Source: Morinoia aosen
Taxonomy: Eukaryota > Arthropoda > Malacostraca > Amphipoda > Talitridae
DNA length: 64,000 nucleotides
Reading direction: 5' to 3'
NCBI GenBank assembly: GCA_030386875.1
Contig: CM059558.1
Coordinates: forward strand, 9,867,501 to 9,931,500
The notes under the pieces were generated by a model that was not told the origin of the DNA, ran no database searches, and saw nothing but the letters and a program-made list of their open reading frames with translations. The position numbers were made by a program, and so were the translations under genes. Every line of letters starts with the position of its first letter. The first letter of the stretch is position 1. Shown here one piece after another: positions 1 through 11,600 of the stretch.

Positions 1-1370
1 TGAAATATTGTTCCATTCTTCTGTGGCGATGCGTTTCAATTCATGAAGATTCTTTGAAGCTCTCTTGTTGATGTTGACTTTTAATTCCTGCCAAAAAATT
101 TCAATGGGATTGAGATCAGGACTAATCGAAGGCCATGACAGCACATTTATATTGTTTCATTGGAGCCAGGTAGTTGTTGACTTGGCCGTGTGCTATACGT
201 CATTGTCTTGTTGAAATACCCATCGCCTTCCGAGTCCCAAGCTATTTGCCGATACACTCAGGTTATCGTCCAAAATAGAAATATAGTCATCAGAGATAAT
301 CTTCCTTACAGTTGCAACCAATTTTCCAGTACCCGATGTAGCAAAACAACCCCAAAACATCAGTGAACCACGTCCGTGTTTAACTGTTGGCACAGTGTTC
401 TTGGGCAGGAAAGCTTCACCATTCTTACGCCAAACCTTCACGTCATTGTGCCCAAAGAGCTCGATTTTGATTTCGTCACTCCATAATACTTTCTCTCAAG
501 AGCATCTGTCGTTATCCAAGTGTGACTTTGCAAAGTTCAAGCGAGAAGCAACATGACATGGTTTGTGGAGTGGAGTCCTTCAAGGTCAGCGTCCGTGTAG
601 GCCTTCCTTGTTCAGACAGCACTGGATTGTGCGATGCAAGGAGGTTTAAGAATGGAGGCGGCATCAGCGCTCTAAAGTGAAGCCAATTTTTGGTAGCTGT
701 AGGGTATACGGGCACACACACGGAGATGGGGCTCAGTGCGTGTCAGACACTCAGCGTGGTAGGGCGCCGCTTATCCAAGCTGCGGTCAAGTACGAGTTTT
801 CCAATATGACGCGTTTCAAAGACGCAATTGAAATATATGCCTAAGAAAAAAACCCATAGCACAGAGTAGCGCAAGTCTGCCATTTAACAGCGCGGTATCA
901 GTCTCTGATGATGGAGGTGGTGCTACCCCTCCACTGCAACACCACCTCCACACTGGGACCCAATGCCGGGTGGGCGGGGCTTGGGTCGGCAAAAGTGGCT
1001 TCACGCGCTTGACTGGCAAAAGATAGCGATGCCGGTTCCATGTATCCAACTTCCTTGGTGCGATGTCTCACGCTAGTTCCCTGAGCGTTCAATCTCTCGG
1101 CAATGTCATCTAGCTTCACTCGTGAATTAGCGTTGATCTCACGACACAATTTTCGAGAAGTTTTCACCGAGAGCTTTTGTTTGCGATCACGCCGAAGCCA
1201 CGTTTCTACAGTACTAAACTTAGCAAACTTTTTCAAAACAGATTGTACTGTAGATCTTGGGATGCTTAAACGCTTAGAAATGTCCCAATAACTATCTCCA
1301 GCTTTGTTGCAGTCAATTATTTTCTGTCTGAGGTCCACACCGGTTTCCTTAGTTTTTCCAATCGTGGCGC
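1..1370 (-). pseudogene. Tc1-like transposase, decayed, runs off the left edge
   Basis: Read on the minus strand, the protein starts near 1358 with a Tc1-type N-terminus (GKTKETGVDLRQKI, the expected initiator Met read as Ile) followed by a paired-like helix-turn-helix (DISKRLSIPRSTVQSVLKKF). The DDE domain follows: the first Asp in VLWSDEIKIELFGHND near 440-500, the second in WVFQQDND near 195, and the third acidic pair in SPDLNPIEIFW near 85-125. This is the order of a DD34E Tc1 transposase, which cuts and pastes its own element at TA sites. Lesions seen: an in-frame TGA where SWEKVLW is expected, further stops after the QDND motif, and a roughly 450-bp insertion between the HTH and DDE domains. 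No intact terminal repeat is visible and the 3' end lies outside the window. Confidence 0.93.
550..998. other. GC-rich insertion inside the Tc1 transposase
   Basis: Removing this stretch restores a continuous Tc1 frame on the minus strand (AREA joined directly to SRLNFAKSHLD). The insert is visibly richer in G and C than its surroundings. It contains a short inverted pair (GGAGGTGGTG near 910 and CACCACCTCC near 945). No terminal inverted repeats or clear target duplication beyond GC were found, so its class is unknown. Confidence 0.55.
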
Positions 1371-1399
1371 TAGTGTACGAATGACAAAGCTCAACTCCT

Positions 1400-4300
1400 C
1401 TGGCTTCCCGTTAGCTCTCACAATTTTTTAGAATGATCTCACTTTTAGAATGTTCATGAAAATTTTAAACACAATTTTTTTCAATAAAACAAGTATAACG
1501 GTAAAAACTTCTCAATAAATGTAATGTTCTCAATTGTGTGAATGTTTTTGTTATTTCGTGATTCTGAAGTTCAGCTTGTTAATTCTTTCAAAGATAATAT
1601 TTTGTTCTAGAAACTTCGTATTATTGTCACTAATATGTGCTTCAAACACTGAAAATCTTATGCCTGTGGCAACAATAGTTTTTGGGTAATTCTGGAAAGG
1701 TATGAGAGACGTGGATGTACGAATAATTTCGTCGCTAACTGCCTTTATCATTTGTGTAGTGTCTATCTGTTGACTCAAACTGGCAGTTAGATTTCACTGG
1801 CAGCGAGTGGCACTCAGTATGACAGTATGTTCTATTTAGGCACACTCGTGGTAAAAAGGCAAATTTGATAACACCGGGATACACAGAAATTAACTCTCGT
1901 TCTTTGATAAACGATCATCAGTCTATCAGAAATCTTTTTCGAAAAATTCCGTAAATACAGTGTGGGACATCTAGGTGGAAAGTTTATTTATGTGTCTCGA
2001 AATTCCCTGGGTTTCGGAATGAACCTGCGTTGACTTCTGTTACTTCGTGGTTCTGTATGACGAACATGACCGAATGTAACAAATAAATATTTTCACGCCA
2101 CAGCGACTTATATTTCCGTTCCGACTTTGATGTATTCATTTTTTATCGTTGATGAAACTTTGATACGGATGTGTGAATTTTTATTTCCTAATAGATTTTA
2201 ATTAGACCCAAATATTTTGTACTTAGTAAGTCAGTAATGGAGTCCTTGCCGACTCACGTTGGTTACTACATTTCGGAATCTGTGTTTTATTCGCCTATGC
2301 ACTACACTGGAATTACTAGCTTTGGTTGATTAGATGACTTCGTATATTACTCCTATGCTTTATATTGCTCCTGCCTGCTGGTACGCGCAATCTTAAGGCT
2401 ACAAATGATTCCACCAACAATCCAAGAAGATTTAGTAGATGAATATCGAGGCTAACTTTCAGATGTCGAAATGGCTAAACAGGATACACTTCTAGGTATT
2501 TTTTCGACACATATTATCACAGAAAGCGGACCGAAAATTTATTCCGGCTGTTACCATCATCATTAACGTTCTTTATTACAGACACAGAAAGGAGGGGAGG
2601 TTGCGCCGAAAGAAAATTAACGTTTGGTCAAATTTACGTGACTCAGAAGTAAAATAAAGAACATATATACGCAGTAAAGCGAAATTGTTACGAGATATGA
2701 TTCCGTAATTAGTTTTCAACTATCATGAGCTAGAACTAAATTAGCTCATACACGAGCATGATAAGCGTGACTTTTAAATATTTTGAATATTAACGTTGAT
2801 GGAGTCCTCTGACTGAAACTTTTACTCCTGTACGTGGGCTAAACCATAGTTCTCCAGATTGCAATTTGAACAGAGATCAGTGTTACCGAAGACATTTCAG
2901 ATGATTCAAAATATACTTTATGAGCACTACAAGTAGTGAGCAACAGAAAAGTTAGTGTTAGGCTACGTGAAATGGCAAGAAAAATAATACGGTTAGTGTT
3001 CAATTAGTATATTGATTTTTTCCATTTCATATTCCTAACAGGCCGCAGATTTATTAATTGCAGATAGCATAAACGCAACCAGCACAATAACCTTCATTGA
3101 TTGTTATAGAGCAAGAACCACTATTTTTTCTGGATGAAACGTTTCTTATAAATGAAATACTCCCCAACTGTAAAATGAGCAGCACAAATCATATGATATG
3201 GTGAAAATGAATCAGTTGATAAAGAGAAAATTTTTAACAACATGTCTAGAGAGAATATCCACCTACTAAATTTACCTCAACCAATAGTATCAGATCCAGA
3301 AATGAGCGTTAAAATGAAATGGGAAATTAGAAGCACGGACACACACAGCTAGAAGAATATCGTGTGTCATAAAACACGAATAAACGTGTGTTTAAATTAA
3401 AATCCTCAATCATATGCGCATAATTTTTATTACTTTAACAAGCGTAGAATGCTAAAATAAAGAATATTACTATTGCTGAAAATGAAACACTCCAGTAAAA
3501 TAATCAATTTGGAACTGAAAACAAAGATAAGACGATGAAAAATGGGAGGAGCTTAGTGTACTTGATGAACCAATAGCAAAGCTGCTTTCAAAACGTCGTA
3601 AGGAGAGCTTCACTGGCGTTTAGTCTAGTAAAAAAGATCTCGAATGCACCTCGCTTTGAACCAATGAAGTCGACCAGAACCGAGAAGTCTACTAATGCAT
3701 CCTCTCAATGACTTTCTCAGCGAACCGAGGTACTCTACTAGAGTCCACTAGTCTAGTACATTTTTTCCGGAGGAAAAAATGCAAATAGCCCACTAACGCT
3801 TTCCACCCTTCAATTCATCTCACGCTAACAAAATAAGGCTGCACAAGTCGAAGACTAATAGGTTGTTCATTAGCTGTCATTGGGAGTTTAATCAACACCA
3901 CATACAGAGCTGGGAGCGAGTAGTGCGCAGGTATATTAGAACAGATTTAGGTTGTAGTTTTAGTTTGGCATACATCTGAGTAGTCGAGTGAGTAACATAA
4001 AGACTAAAATTAAGCTTTGTTATATTTAAATCGGAATGTATGAAGTGCTGCTGTATATACAACAACGTGAAAGTTATTTACAGGAGGAAACAGTAACTCC
4101 CTCATAATTGTTTTTAATGAAGTACCGGAACTATAGGCATAAATTTATTATGCACAGAAAAGTGCATTCAAACAGCTGCTCTTCAACATATCTGCCCAAT
4201 ATGTCCGTAACACCATTGCCAGCAGCGTACACCTATGTAATTATATTCCAGAAACCATATAAAATAAAATAAATATTTTATACAACAAAATTGATCATAT

Positions 4301-4700
4301 TTCACTCGAGAACAACATGAGAACAAGGACTCAGGAGCAAAGTGCATCACTTTCTCATGTTGATCCACAGATTGAATATTGAGTCCGGATGTTGTGGCGC
4401 TAGGACGTGGTGGGTTATCAGACGGAACTTCTTTAAAAATTTACCTACTATTGGCGAGTGATTCAGTTAAAATCTGTTTATAAGTCGGAAATCGATTCAA
4501 ATCAAATTATTTTGACTTATTTCTTGGTAAACTGCTGCTGGGGCTTTGGGCCCGCCGGAAAATCCTAAATTACCATTTTTGTTTTGCCGGATCTTGGATA
4601 ACACTGATATATAAAAGGATGTTGTTCTACAAATAACATAAAACAACAAAAATCTGATTATTTCTTTTGATAAAGGTAGTACAAAGGAATAAATCATTAT
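1400..4700. other. AT-rich stretch without recognisable genes
   Basis: Only short open frames without recognisable motifs occur here. No RNA gene, tandem array or paired terminal repeats were recognised. The last few hundred bases may be the 5' untranslated part of LINE A, but there is no sequence marker for its 5' end. Confidence 0.5.
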
Positions 4701-4760
4701 CAAGCAATAGATACCATCAAGGATAAACTCTTGAAAGTTATCAACAGACTTGATAATACA

Positions 4761-5296
4761 ATGTCTCCCAAAATCAAACTTCTTGATGAACCCGGAGGAG
4801 GTAGAAGCAGTGTCAAGGGACAAGTTACCCACGCCTACACTCAACCTATCTCAGAGTCAGAGAAATCTGAATTCAATAATGCTAGGAAACCTAACAAAAA
4901 TTACCTCGTGACAACCTCTACTCCTACGAGTAAATCACAGCCAGCTCCAAGACGAGAAGCCCCAAGGGCAAACCCTAACAATGGGAGCCCAAAGCAAAAG
5001 AAAAAAGGACCTTATAACAATACTTCTAAGGGATCATTAGAGAGTAGTCAAGAGTTTTTGAACTTCCAGTGTAAAAAGAAGAAGGAAACACAATGTCTCT
5101 GACTCAGAAATGTCTCAGCACAATGTGTCATTGCTCAGTGAGTCACATCCCTCAGGAGTTCTTTCTAGCAAAGATTCTCTTTCTGAATTAACTATGGTAA
5201 TTCTAAACAATCAAGAATAGCTAAAACAAAACCTTCAATACTCTGAAGGAATAAAATCTGCTAAAATATACCTCAACTTGTCAGAAAATGAAGATA
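4761..5296 (+). pseudogene. LINE A ORF1, N-terminal part
   Basis: An open frame from an ATG at 4761 (MSPKIKLLDEPGGG; an in-frame ATG also lies at 4731) encodes a Ser/Pro/Lys-rich, low-complexity N-terminus typical of the gag-like ORF1 of I/Jockey-type LINEs. The frame slips once near 5090 and then continues as HNVSDSEMSQHNVSLLS, with one in-frame TAG near 5216. It runs into the 13-bp target duplication of LINE B at 5284-5296 and resumes after 8708. The assignment rests on continuity with the zinc-knuckle part downstream; this portion alone would not be recognisable. Confidence 0.75.
5284..5296. repeat. Target-site duplication of LINE B, left copy
   Basis: GAAAATGAAGATA here is repeated exactly at 8696-8708, directly flanking LINE B. 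A 13-bp duplication is the size expected for target-primed reverse transcription. Confidence 0.93.
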
Positions 5297-8200
5297 CATA
5301 CATACATATACCGGGCTTATCCTCCCCATGGGAGGGTAGCCGACAGCAGGCCACAATCACCACACTTAGTCACTAGGAGGCGAGAGAGGCAGCACTGGCC
5401 GCACCTGAACTGGCAGGATCAGCAGCAGCCCAGCACAACCACCTTCCACAGTCAGGCCCGACAGCAACAGCTGGTTTACCCCGACCGCTTCATTGAGTGC
5501 ACCCCTCCCCCGCACGTGACAGGTCAACCCCATCACACGCGGGCAGCTTCCAGTAACGCGTCAAAAATAAAATTACCTCCTTATACACTGCCCCCACTCA
5601 CTTCTGTCCGCAGCCATCCCTCTCGCCACGTCCACAGTCAGACCCCTCTCATACAAAGCACGTCGCATCCCATCCATCCAACTCATCCGTGGTCTACCTC
5701 GCGCTCGAAGACCACTCACTTCCGACATATATATCTTTTTCACCAGCCGATCAACATTCATTCTTTCTACATGCCCAAACCATCCAAGCACTCTCATCCA
5801 CTCGCCTGCTCAACTTTTTGATAACACCCGTCTGCTCCCTAACCAACTCATTCCTGATCCTATCTCTTCTAGTTACTCCATACATGCTCCTCAAACACTT
5901 CATCTCAAACACATCCAACTTCCTCCTCTCAGCTGCTCTCAACCCCCAGGACTCTGCTCCATACAACAAAACTGGCACAATCAAACTTTCATACAGTCCC
6001 CTCTTAGCATTCATACTCAAACTCCTGCATTCAAAAACTTTCCTCATTGCACCCAATGTCTTACAACCTTCACTCACTCGATGCTTCACTTCTACTTCCA
6101 TACTATCCTTAACAGTCACATCCGACCCGAGGTACCTAAAATGCTCTACCTCCTCTAAAACTTCCCCATTCAACCTCACATCCAAAGTTCCAAACACTCC
6201 ACCTCTTGAACATCTCATATCACCTTACTTTTATTCACATTTACCCTCAATTTCCGCCTTTCGCACACTCTACCAAACTCTGTAACCAGTCTCCTCAGTT
6301 TTTCCTCTGAATCAGCCACAAGCGCTGTATCATCTGCAAACAACAGCTGACACACTTCCCAATACATACCATTTCGTCCCACCAACTGCGCACCTTTTCC
6401 CAACACTCTGGCATTCACTTCTCTCACCACACCATCCATAAACAAATTAAACAACCACGGCGACATCACACATCCCTGTCTCACACCTGTCACAACTGGG
6501 AACCATTCACTCACCTCATTCCCTACTCTCACACATGCTCTGCTATCAATGTAGAAACTCCTGATCGCATTCAACAGTCTCCCACCCACTCCATACAAAC
6601 TTACCACTTGCCATAAAGCCTCGCGATCCACTCTGTCATACGCCTTCTCTAGATCCATAAATGCCCAATATACATCCTTTCCCTTTAATAAGTATTTTTC
6701 ATTCACCTGCCTCACAGCAAACATTTGATCCACACAACCTCTACCACACCTAAAACCACACTGTTCTTCAGCAAGCACACGATCCGTCAACACTCTCACT
6801 CTTCCAATTAACACTCTTCCATACAGCTTCCCAATGACACTCAGTAGACTTATACCCCTAGAATTACTGCACTCATACCTGTCACCTTTCCCCTTGTACA
6901 ACGGAACTACGCACGCGCTACTCCAATCAACCGGCACTTTACTAGCCTCGAAACACACATTTAATAAACGAACCAACCATTCTATAACCAAATTTCCTCC
7001 TTTCTTTAGACATTCAACCGTGCAGCCATCCAAACCTGGAGCTTTCCCATTTTTCATTTCATCCAACGCACATCTCACCTCTGCACTTCTTATTCGATTT
7101 CTATTCACTTCACCAAACACAGGCATTCTAACATCACTTCCAACAGCTACTACTCTCGCAATCCTATCATCCCTCACGTTCAGCAGTTCCTCAAAATACT
7201 CCGCCCATCTCTTTCTCACATCACAACTCTCCACTAGCAGCCTACCATTTGTATCCTTCACTCGTGCCTCATTCTCCACCTGACCCTTCCTAATTCTCTT
7301 CACTTCCTTCCAGAAAACCTTCCTTCTCTCCATGAAATCCCCTCCCAACTTCCTCCCCCATTCCTCATCCGCCGCCCTCTTCGCTCTCCTTACCATTCTT
7401 TGTACCTCTTTCTTCCTCTCCTTATACTCTTCAAAATTTTGCTGGTTGCCTCGTTGCAACCACCTTTCGAACGCCCCCCGTTTTCTTTTCACAGCCGCTC
7501 CTACTTCTCCGTTCCACCATTCACTCCCCTTTCTAATCCCCCCTCCAACCTTCCTTACCCCACACACTTCCCTTGCATATTTTTCCACCGCATCTTTAAA
7601 CAACTTCCATTCCCCTTCCACTCCACCCACCTCACTTTCCTTCACCCTCCCATACTCCACTTTCATCTTCTCCTGATACTCACACTCACGCTCAGAATCA
7701 TGTAACTTGCTTACATTTAACACCTCCCTTCCACTCCTCCTTTTTACACCTCCCCATATTCCACTAACTCTCAGCTTTCCTTCCACCAAATAATGATCCG
7801 AAATCCCATTCATCTCACCACGGAACACATGCACATCGAGCAAACGACCCATCACTCCCCTGCTAACCAAAATATAATCCATCAATGCTCTCTCCTCTAT
7901 CACACCTCCATTCGTCCTCACATATGTATACTTGTTAATACTTTTTTTCTGAAACAAACTATTCCCAACCACTAACTCACTCTCCACACATAACCCCACC
8001 AAGAAATCCCCACTCTCATTCACCCCAGCTACTCCGTACTTACCAACAACACCATCCACCACCTCATCACCCACTCTTGCATTCAGGTCCCCCATCACCA
8101 CAACTCTACAACCACTCCCCACTCTAGCCACACACTCGGACAATTTCTCCCAAAACTCCTCTCTCTCTTCCCCACTCCTCTCCGATCCCGGTCCGTACGC

Positions 8201-8695
8201 GCTCACAAACACCCAAGACTCTTCCCCCCATTTCACTCGCACCCACATTATTCTTGATCACACCTCACCCCATTCAACTACTTTCTCTCTTATTCTTACA
8301 CTCAATAATATAGCCACACCCTCTCTTGCATGTCCCCCACGTACTCCAGACACTCTCCCTCCCACACTCCCAAACATCAACTCACCACTACCCTTCAATT
8401 TCGTCTCACTCAAGGCCAATACATCCATCTTCCGGTTTAACATCATTCTTCCGATCTCCTCCTTCTTACTCTCAGTTGCTCTACTTCCACACCCCCTTAC
8501 ATTCAAAGATCCTAGTACTAGGGTTTGAGTGGTCTTTCGACCTCTCTCACCCCCTTCATTGGCCTGCTGCCTCTCGGGATAATTATTACAGAGAAGGGGA
8601 TCCCCAGTCCCCTCGCTCCGTCCACTATAGTCGCCTCTTACGACACGCAGCGGACCACGGTGGGAGAATTCTAACCCCCCCCCCCCCCACAGGGG
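5297..8695 (-). mobile_element. LINE B, young APE-type non-LTR retrotransposon (RTE-like)
   Basis: A 3.4-kb minus-strand insertion lies in ORF1 of LINE A, bounded by a perfect 13-bp target duplication. Its 5' end (8695 side) begins with a G run (a C run on the plus strand, 8675-8688), and its 3' end (5297 side) finishes in a short TATG-type repeat tail rather than poly(A). It encodes endonuclease plus reverse transcriptase in one frame. The protein resembles the family that databases often label craniofacial development protein 2-like, which is why I place it near RTE; the clade call is from memory of the family and is not firm. It is almost undamaged, so it is among the youngest insertions in the window. 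Confidence 0.93.
5573..8545 (-). pseudogene. LINE B endonuclease-reverse transcriptase ORF
   Basis: Reading right to left: apurinic-type endonuclease (LGSLNVRGCGSR, LALSETKLKGSGE, VVVMGDLNARVGDE, ALMDYILVSRG, GISDHYLVEGKLRV), a linker, then reverse transcriptase (GKAPGLDGCTVECLK, FMDLEKAYDRVDRE, VRQGCVMSPWLFNLF, catalytic LLFADDTALVADSEEK) and a C-terminal region (KYLGS-like FRYLGSDV, LYGAESWGLR, GWFGHVERMN, RGRPRMSWMDG). It nicks DNA and copies its own RNA at the target. Only three lesions are visible: an in-frame TGA near 8257 (EWGEV stop SRIMWV), a one-base frame slip near 6215 (NKSKV then MRCSRG), and a second slip near 5800 just before the GHVERM motif. No clear ATG start is visible; the frame is open upstream to about 8560. 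Confidence 0.93.
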
Positions 8696-8708
8696 GAAAA
8701 TGAAGATA

Positions 8709-9892
8709 AAATCCCAAAAACAGTTAGGAATGTACTAATAAATGCACAAGATGATAACCAAAATTTGACAAAACTAAGTCCTTTCAAAGTTCAAGCTACA
8801 ATAAACCAAATATGTGGTGAAGTTGAGAAAGTGTAGTACAAAAGATCAGGCAATCTCATTATTAAAGTTAAAACAGAAAACCAAGTAAAAAACTTGATGA
8901 ACTATGGAACGGTTTATGTTCCAGAATTTCTGTCAGATTCATTAGAAGATTTACAGCAACAACTCGCCTCCTCTGGTGTTGTGGGTATACGTAAAATGTA
9001 CATGAACCCAAAGCGTGCCAATTCACCCTTGTTTGTACTTACTTTCCTTGGGACTTGCCCTACAGAGTTGAAAGCAGGCTATTCAAATTACCAAGTGAAC
9101 CCTTTCTACAACAACCTTATTTGATGTACCAAATGCTGGCGGTTGGGACATACTACCTCACTCTGCCGAAACCGAAAAGTCTGTAAGAAATGCTCATCTC
9201 GAGAACACGATGAAAACAGTTGCACTGCTGGAAATCTAGTATGTGCAAACTGCAAGGGAAACCATACAGCTGTCTCAAAAGAGTGACCCATTTATATTCA
9301 AGAACATAATGTCAGTAAACTCCAAGCAAGACAAAATGTCTCATTTGCAGATGCAAGGAAAATAATTCAAAACCAAGCCTAAGTCCACCAGCAGCAAGAC
9401 ACCCTTACAGAATTAGAATCAAGACGCTCCTTTCCCCCACGTGTACTATCAAGAACCCAAACAGAATCTCAAAATTTGACACAAAAAACATACGCTAATG
9501 CAATCAATTCAGAGAGCTTACATCATAGCCGTGGCATACGAACACAGAATCTTGGCAACCCTATGCATGCTCTCAAAAGGCTAGATCTGCAGAAGCAACC
9601 TACTCAAAACAAAGTAATGGAAAATAAAGCTATGGAACACAGTCAACGTATGAACAATAATACACCAATATTACTGAACACAGAAGTAAATTACATATTA
9701 ATGACTACTAATTACAACACAGCAAATACTCAGTTGAAAGAAAGGAACCCTCCTACCTCTAAAAACCAGCAAAGCAATAAAAGAATTTTAGAAAAGGAAA
9801 TTAAAATATCACTCAAGACCATCATATTTAAACTTCTCCCAACGATTGTCAAAATGCAAATCTCCAATTCAATCACTGAGCGTATTGAACTA
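8709..9892 (+). pseudogene. LINE A ORF1, nucleic-acid-binding part with zinc knuckles
   Basis: This continues the ORF1 frame directly after LINE B (NLSENED joined to KIPKTVRNVLINAQ). It carries an RRM-like stretch (SGNLIIKVKTENQVKNLM) and then zinc knuckles at 9124-9285: CTKCWRLGHTTSLC, CKKCSSREHDENSC (both C-X2-C-X4-H-X4-C) and a third CANCKGNHTAVSKE whose final Cys position is a TGA. A post-knuckle segment (QARQNVSFADARKI) is typical of I/Jockey ORF1 proteins. The protein would coat LINE RNA. In-frame stops lie near 8836, 9121, 9285 and 9380. The frame then runs to 9892, where the TA-flanked element begins, and resumes at 11511. Confidence 0.85.
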
Positions 9893-10162
9893 CCCTATTA
9901 AAAATTATAGGAGTGGCATCGGTGATTCTTGGGAGCGCTCCCAAATATGCATGGTTGTTTCATCCATGCGTCTCCTATGAGGCAACTTCGAAGTGTCCAC
10001 TTTATAGGCGCGCCTGCGCCTCTGTCCCAACCGGTGGCCACGCATGGCTCAGCATGGAGCACTACCGTCGCGCTCCCAAGGCGCGACCAGTTTCTCCTAT
10101 TTACCATCGGAGAATCATGAGAGGCCCAGGATGGCCACCTCTTAATTAGATTTTAAAAAAAC

Positions 10163-10538
10163 GGCTGCGCACAGCTGATTTCCCATTAGTCACTCTTTCC
10201 AACCGTCACACTGCTCAAACCGATTATAACCAGTTTGCCCTTGAATTACCTTGGTTCTTGCGCGATTAATCAATTCACCATAAGCAAACACGGTTTATAG
10301 CACAATAAAAATGTACCAGAGTATGTAAATTAGATACATTCTTAATAATGTGCAGAAAATTTCATGGTTGCGTGTTCATTATTAAGCTGACATTATAGGG
10401 ACATGTTTGTGACGTATAACTTATGCTTGAAGTTTTCGCAACGCAATAACTAAGGTAATTAATGGGCAACTGGCTATATTTGGTTGAGAAGCGTCAACGG
10501 TTGAATGTGCAATGGTGGGAAATCAGCTGTACGCAGCC
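10163..10538. mobile_element. 376-bp MITE nested in the TA-flanked element
   Basis: Terminal inverted repeats of about 40 bp: GGCTGCGCACAGCTGATTTC at the left against GGCTGCGTACAGCTGATTTC read inward from the right, with similarity continuing to CAACCGT. No coding capacity. A target duplication was not resolved, so the superfamily is open (PIF/Harbinger or hAT would fit the size). Confidence 0.75.
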
Positions 10539-10744
10539 TTGGAGGCGAAAGCCTGCAGGGAACAATATAAATGTACCTTGAAAAGAATATAGCAACAATA
10601 CTCTAGGGTCGTTGAAAGAATATACTCTTAGCTATATATATAACAAAAACAATTATCGTCCAGCAGATTTTTCATCTTTCATTCCTAAAATTAGAAAGGA
10701 AAATAAAATGACTTTACCTTGCCCGAGCTTAATTACACCGGCTA

Positions 10745-10855
10745 TTCATATACACACACTCCCCCACCTATCCCCACGCACAAACCCTCCCCCCACCCCC
10801 CTCCCACACACCTACCCCCATACCCACACACAACCCCCCCCCTACACACACAAAT
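10745..10855. repeat. CA/C-rich simple repeat
   Basis: Irregular run of CACA, CCCC and ACACA motifs, with almost no G on the plus strand. It overlaps a spurious Pro/Thr/His-rich open frame. Confidence 0.85.
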
Positions 10856-11129
10856 ATGTATCTGTACACATAGTTGATCACCTTCAAGAACGTCCTTCAA
10901 TTCAAAGGTTGCTGAAGACTGACGAGGGAAAATTCAGGTTTGGTTTCCACATTTTGTGGTTTTTACATTGCTCACAGTGAGGTTTTGCCTTCACTACCAG
11001 CCCCACCACAACGATGAATCGTCTAAAATATCAATTGACCGAGGTGGTGAAGCTAGCAGTGGGGTCCTTGCTCCGTTCATGCCCTTGAAATAATGCCTCT
11101 ATAGACCAGCATTATACGTCTCTTCCATC

Positions 11130-11290
11130 TCTTGTTTCTTCTGACACCCTCACGTACTATACTCCCTCACGTAATACACACTCGCACTGATATACACTCT
11201 AACACTACTGGAAACGTTTTAAATAATAGAGACACGATCCAGACATCTGTCACGCACAACACCAACTTCAAAACTGAGGCGAAAGATGGC
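11130..11290. repeat. Dispersed repeat shared with 24680-24845
   Basis: Aligned words include ACACTCGCACTGATATACA here against ACACTTGCACTGAAATACA in the other copy, then ACGCACAAC and similar words over about 160 bp in the same order and orientation. Class unknown. Confidence 0.65.
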
Positions 11291-11510
11291 AACCGTCATT
11301 TCTCTCGAGAAAGATGGCAGGCGTTTCACCAAGAGGCCATCTGCACAAGTAGCCTCTGGTAGCAACATGGGAGAACTTGCTCGCATCGCGCTTATGAGTC
11401 GCGCCCTGGAAGTGTCAGAAGGGAAGAGGCCTCGGTTCGCTTAATACTCCTTCAATTCTCCGCTGTCTCCTTTAATCAACCATGCTACTCCCTTAATTTT
11501 TAATAGGGTA

Positions 11511-11600
11511 CTAACAGAACTTGGTAACATCCTGAATGCAGAAGATCTTATAACAGAAGTGCTAACAAAACTAAATGTTACCTCTTTAATAAGCCAATAA
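11511..11600 (+). pseudogene. LINE A ORF1, C-terminal end
   Basis: LTELGNILNAEDLITEVL and the following LNVTSLISQ end at TAA (11598-11600). The last A of the stop is also the A of the ORF2 ATG. This short tail is recognised because it joins in frame to 9892 once the 9893-11508 insertion and one TA are removed. Confidence 0.8.

Larger units (their letters stand above)
9893..11508. mobile_element. 1.6-kb non-autonomous DNA transposon with TA duplication, inserted in LINE A ORF1
   Basis: Ends are inverted repeats of about 27 bp: CCCTATTAAAAATTA with AGGAGTGGC at the left, and the reverse complement (AGGAGT-like GGGAGTAGC variant) at the right end. Both ends are flanked by TA. Removing the element plus one TA gives an uninterrupted ORF1 frame (ERIEL joined to LTELGNILNAEDL), which fixes the boundaries. 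No transposase was found inside. TA duplication suggests the Tc1/mariner group, but the termini are not ones I recognise. The interior holds a MITE (10163-10538), a CA-rich simple repeat and a segment (about 11130-11290) shared with 24680-24845. Confidence 0.82.

Noticed and set aside
5288-8703. Several plus-strand open frames of 60-198 codons
   Set aside because: They lie opposite the LINE B coding strand and are explained by its codon composition.
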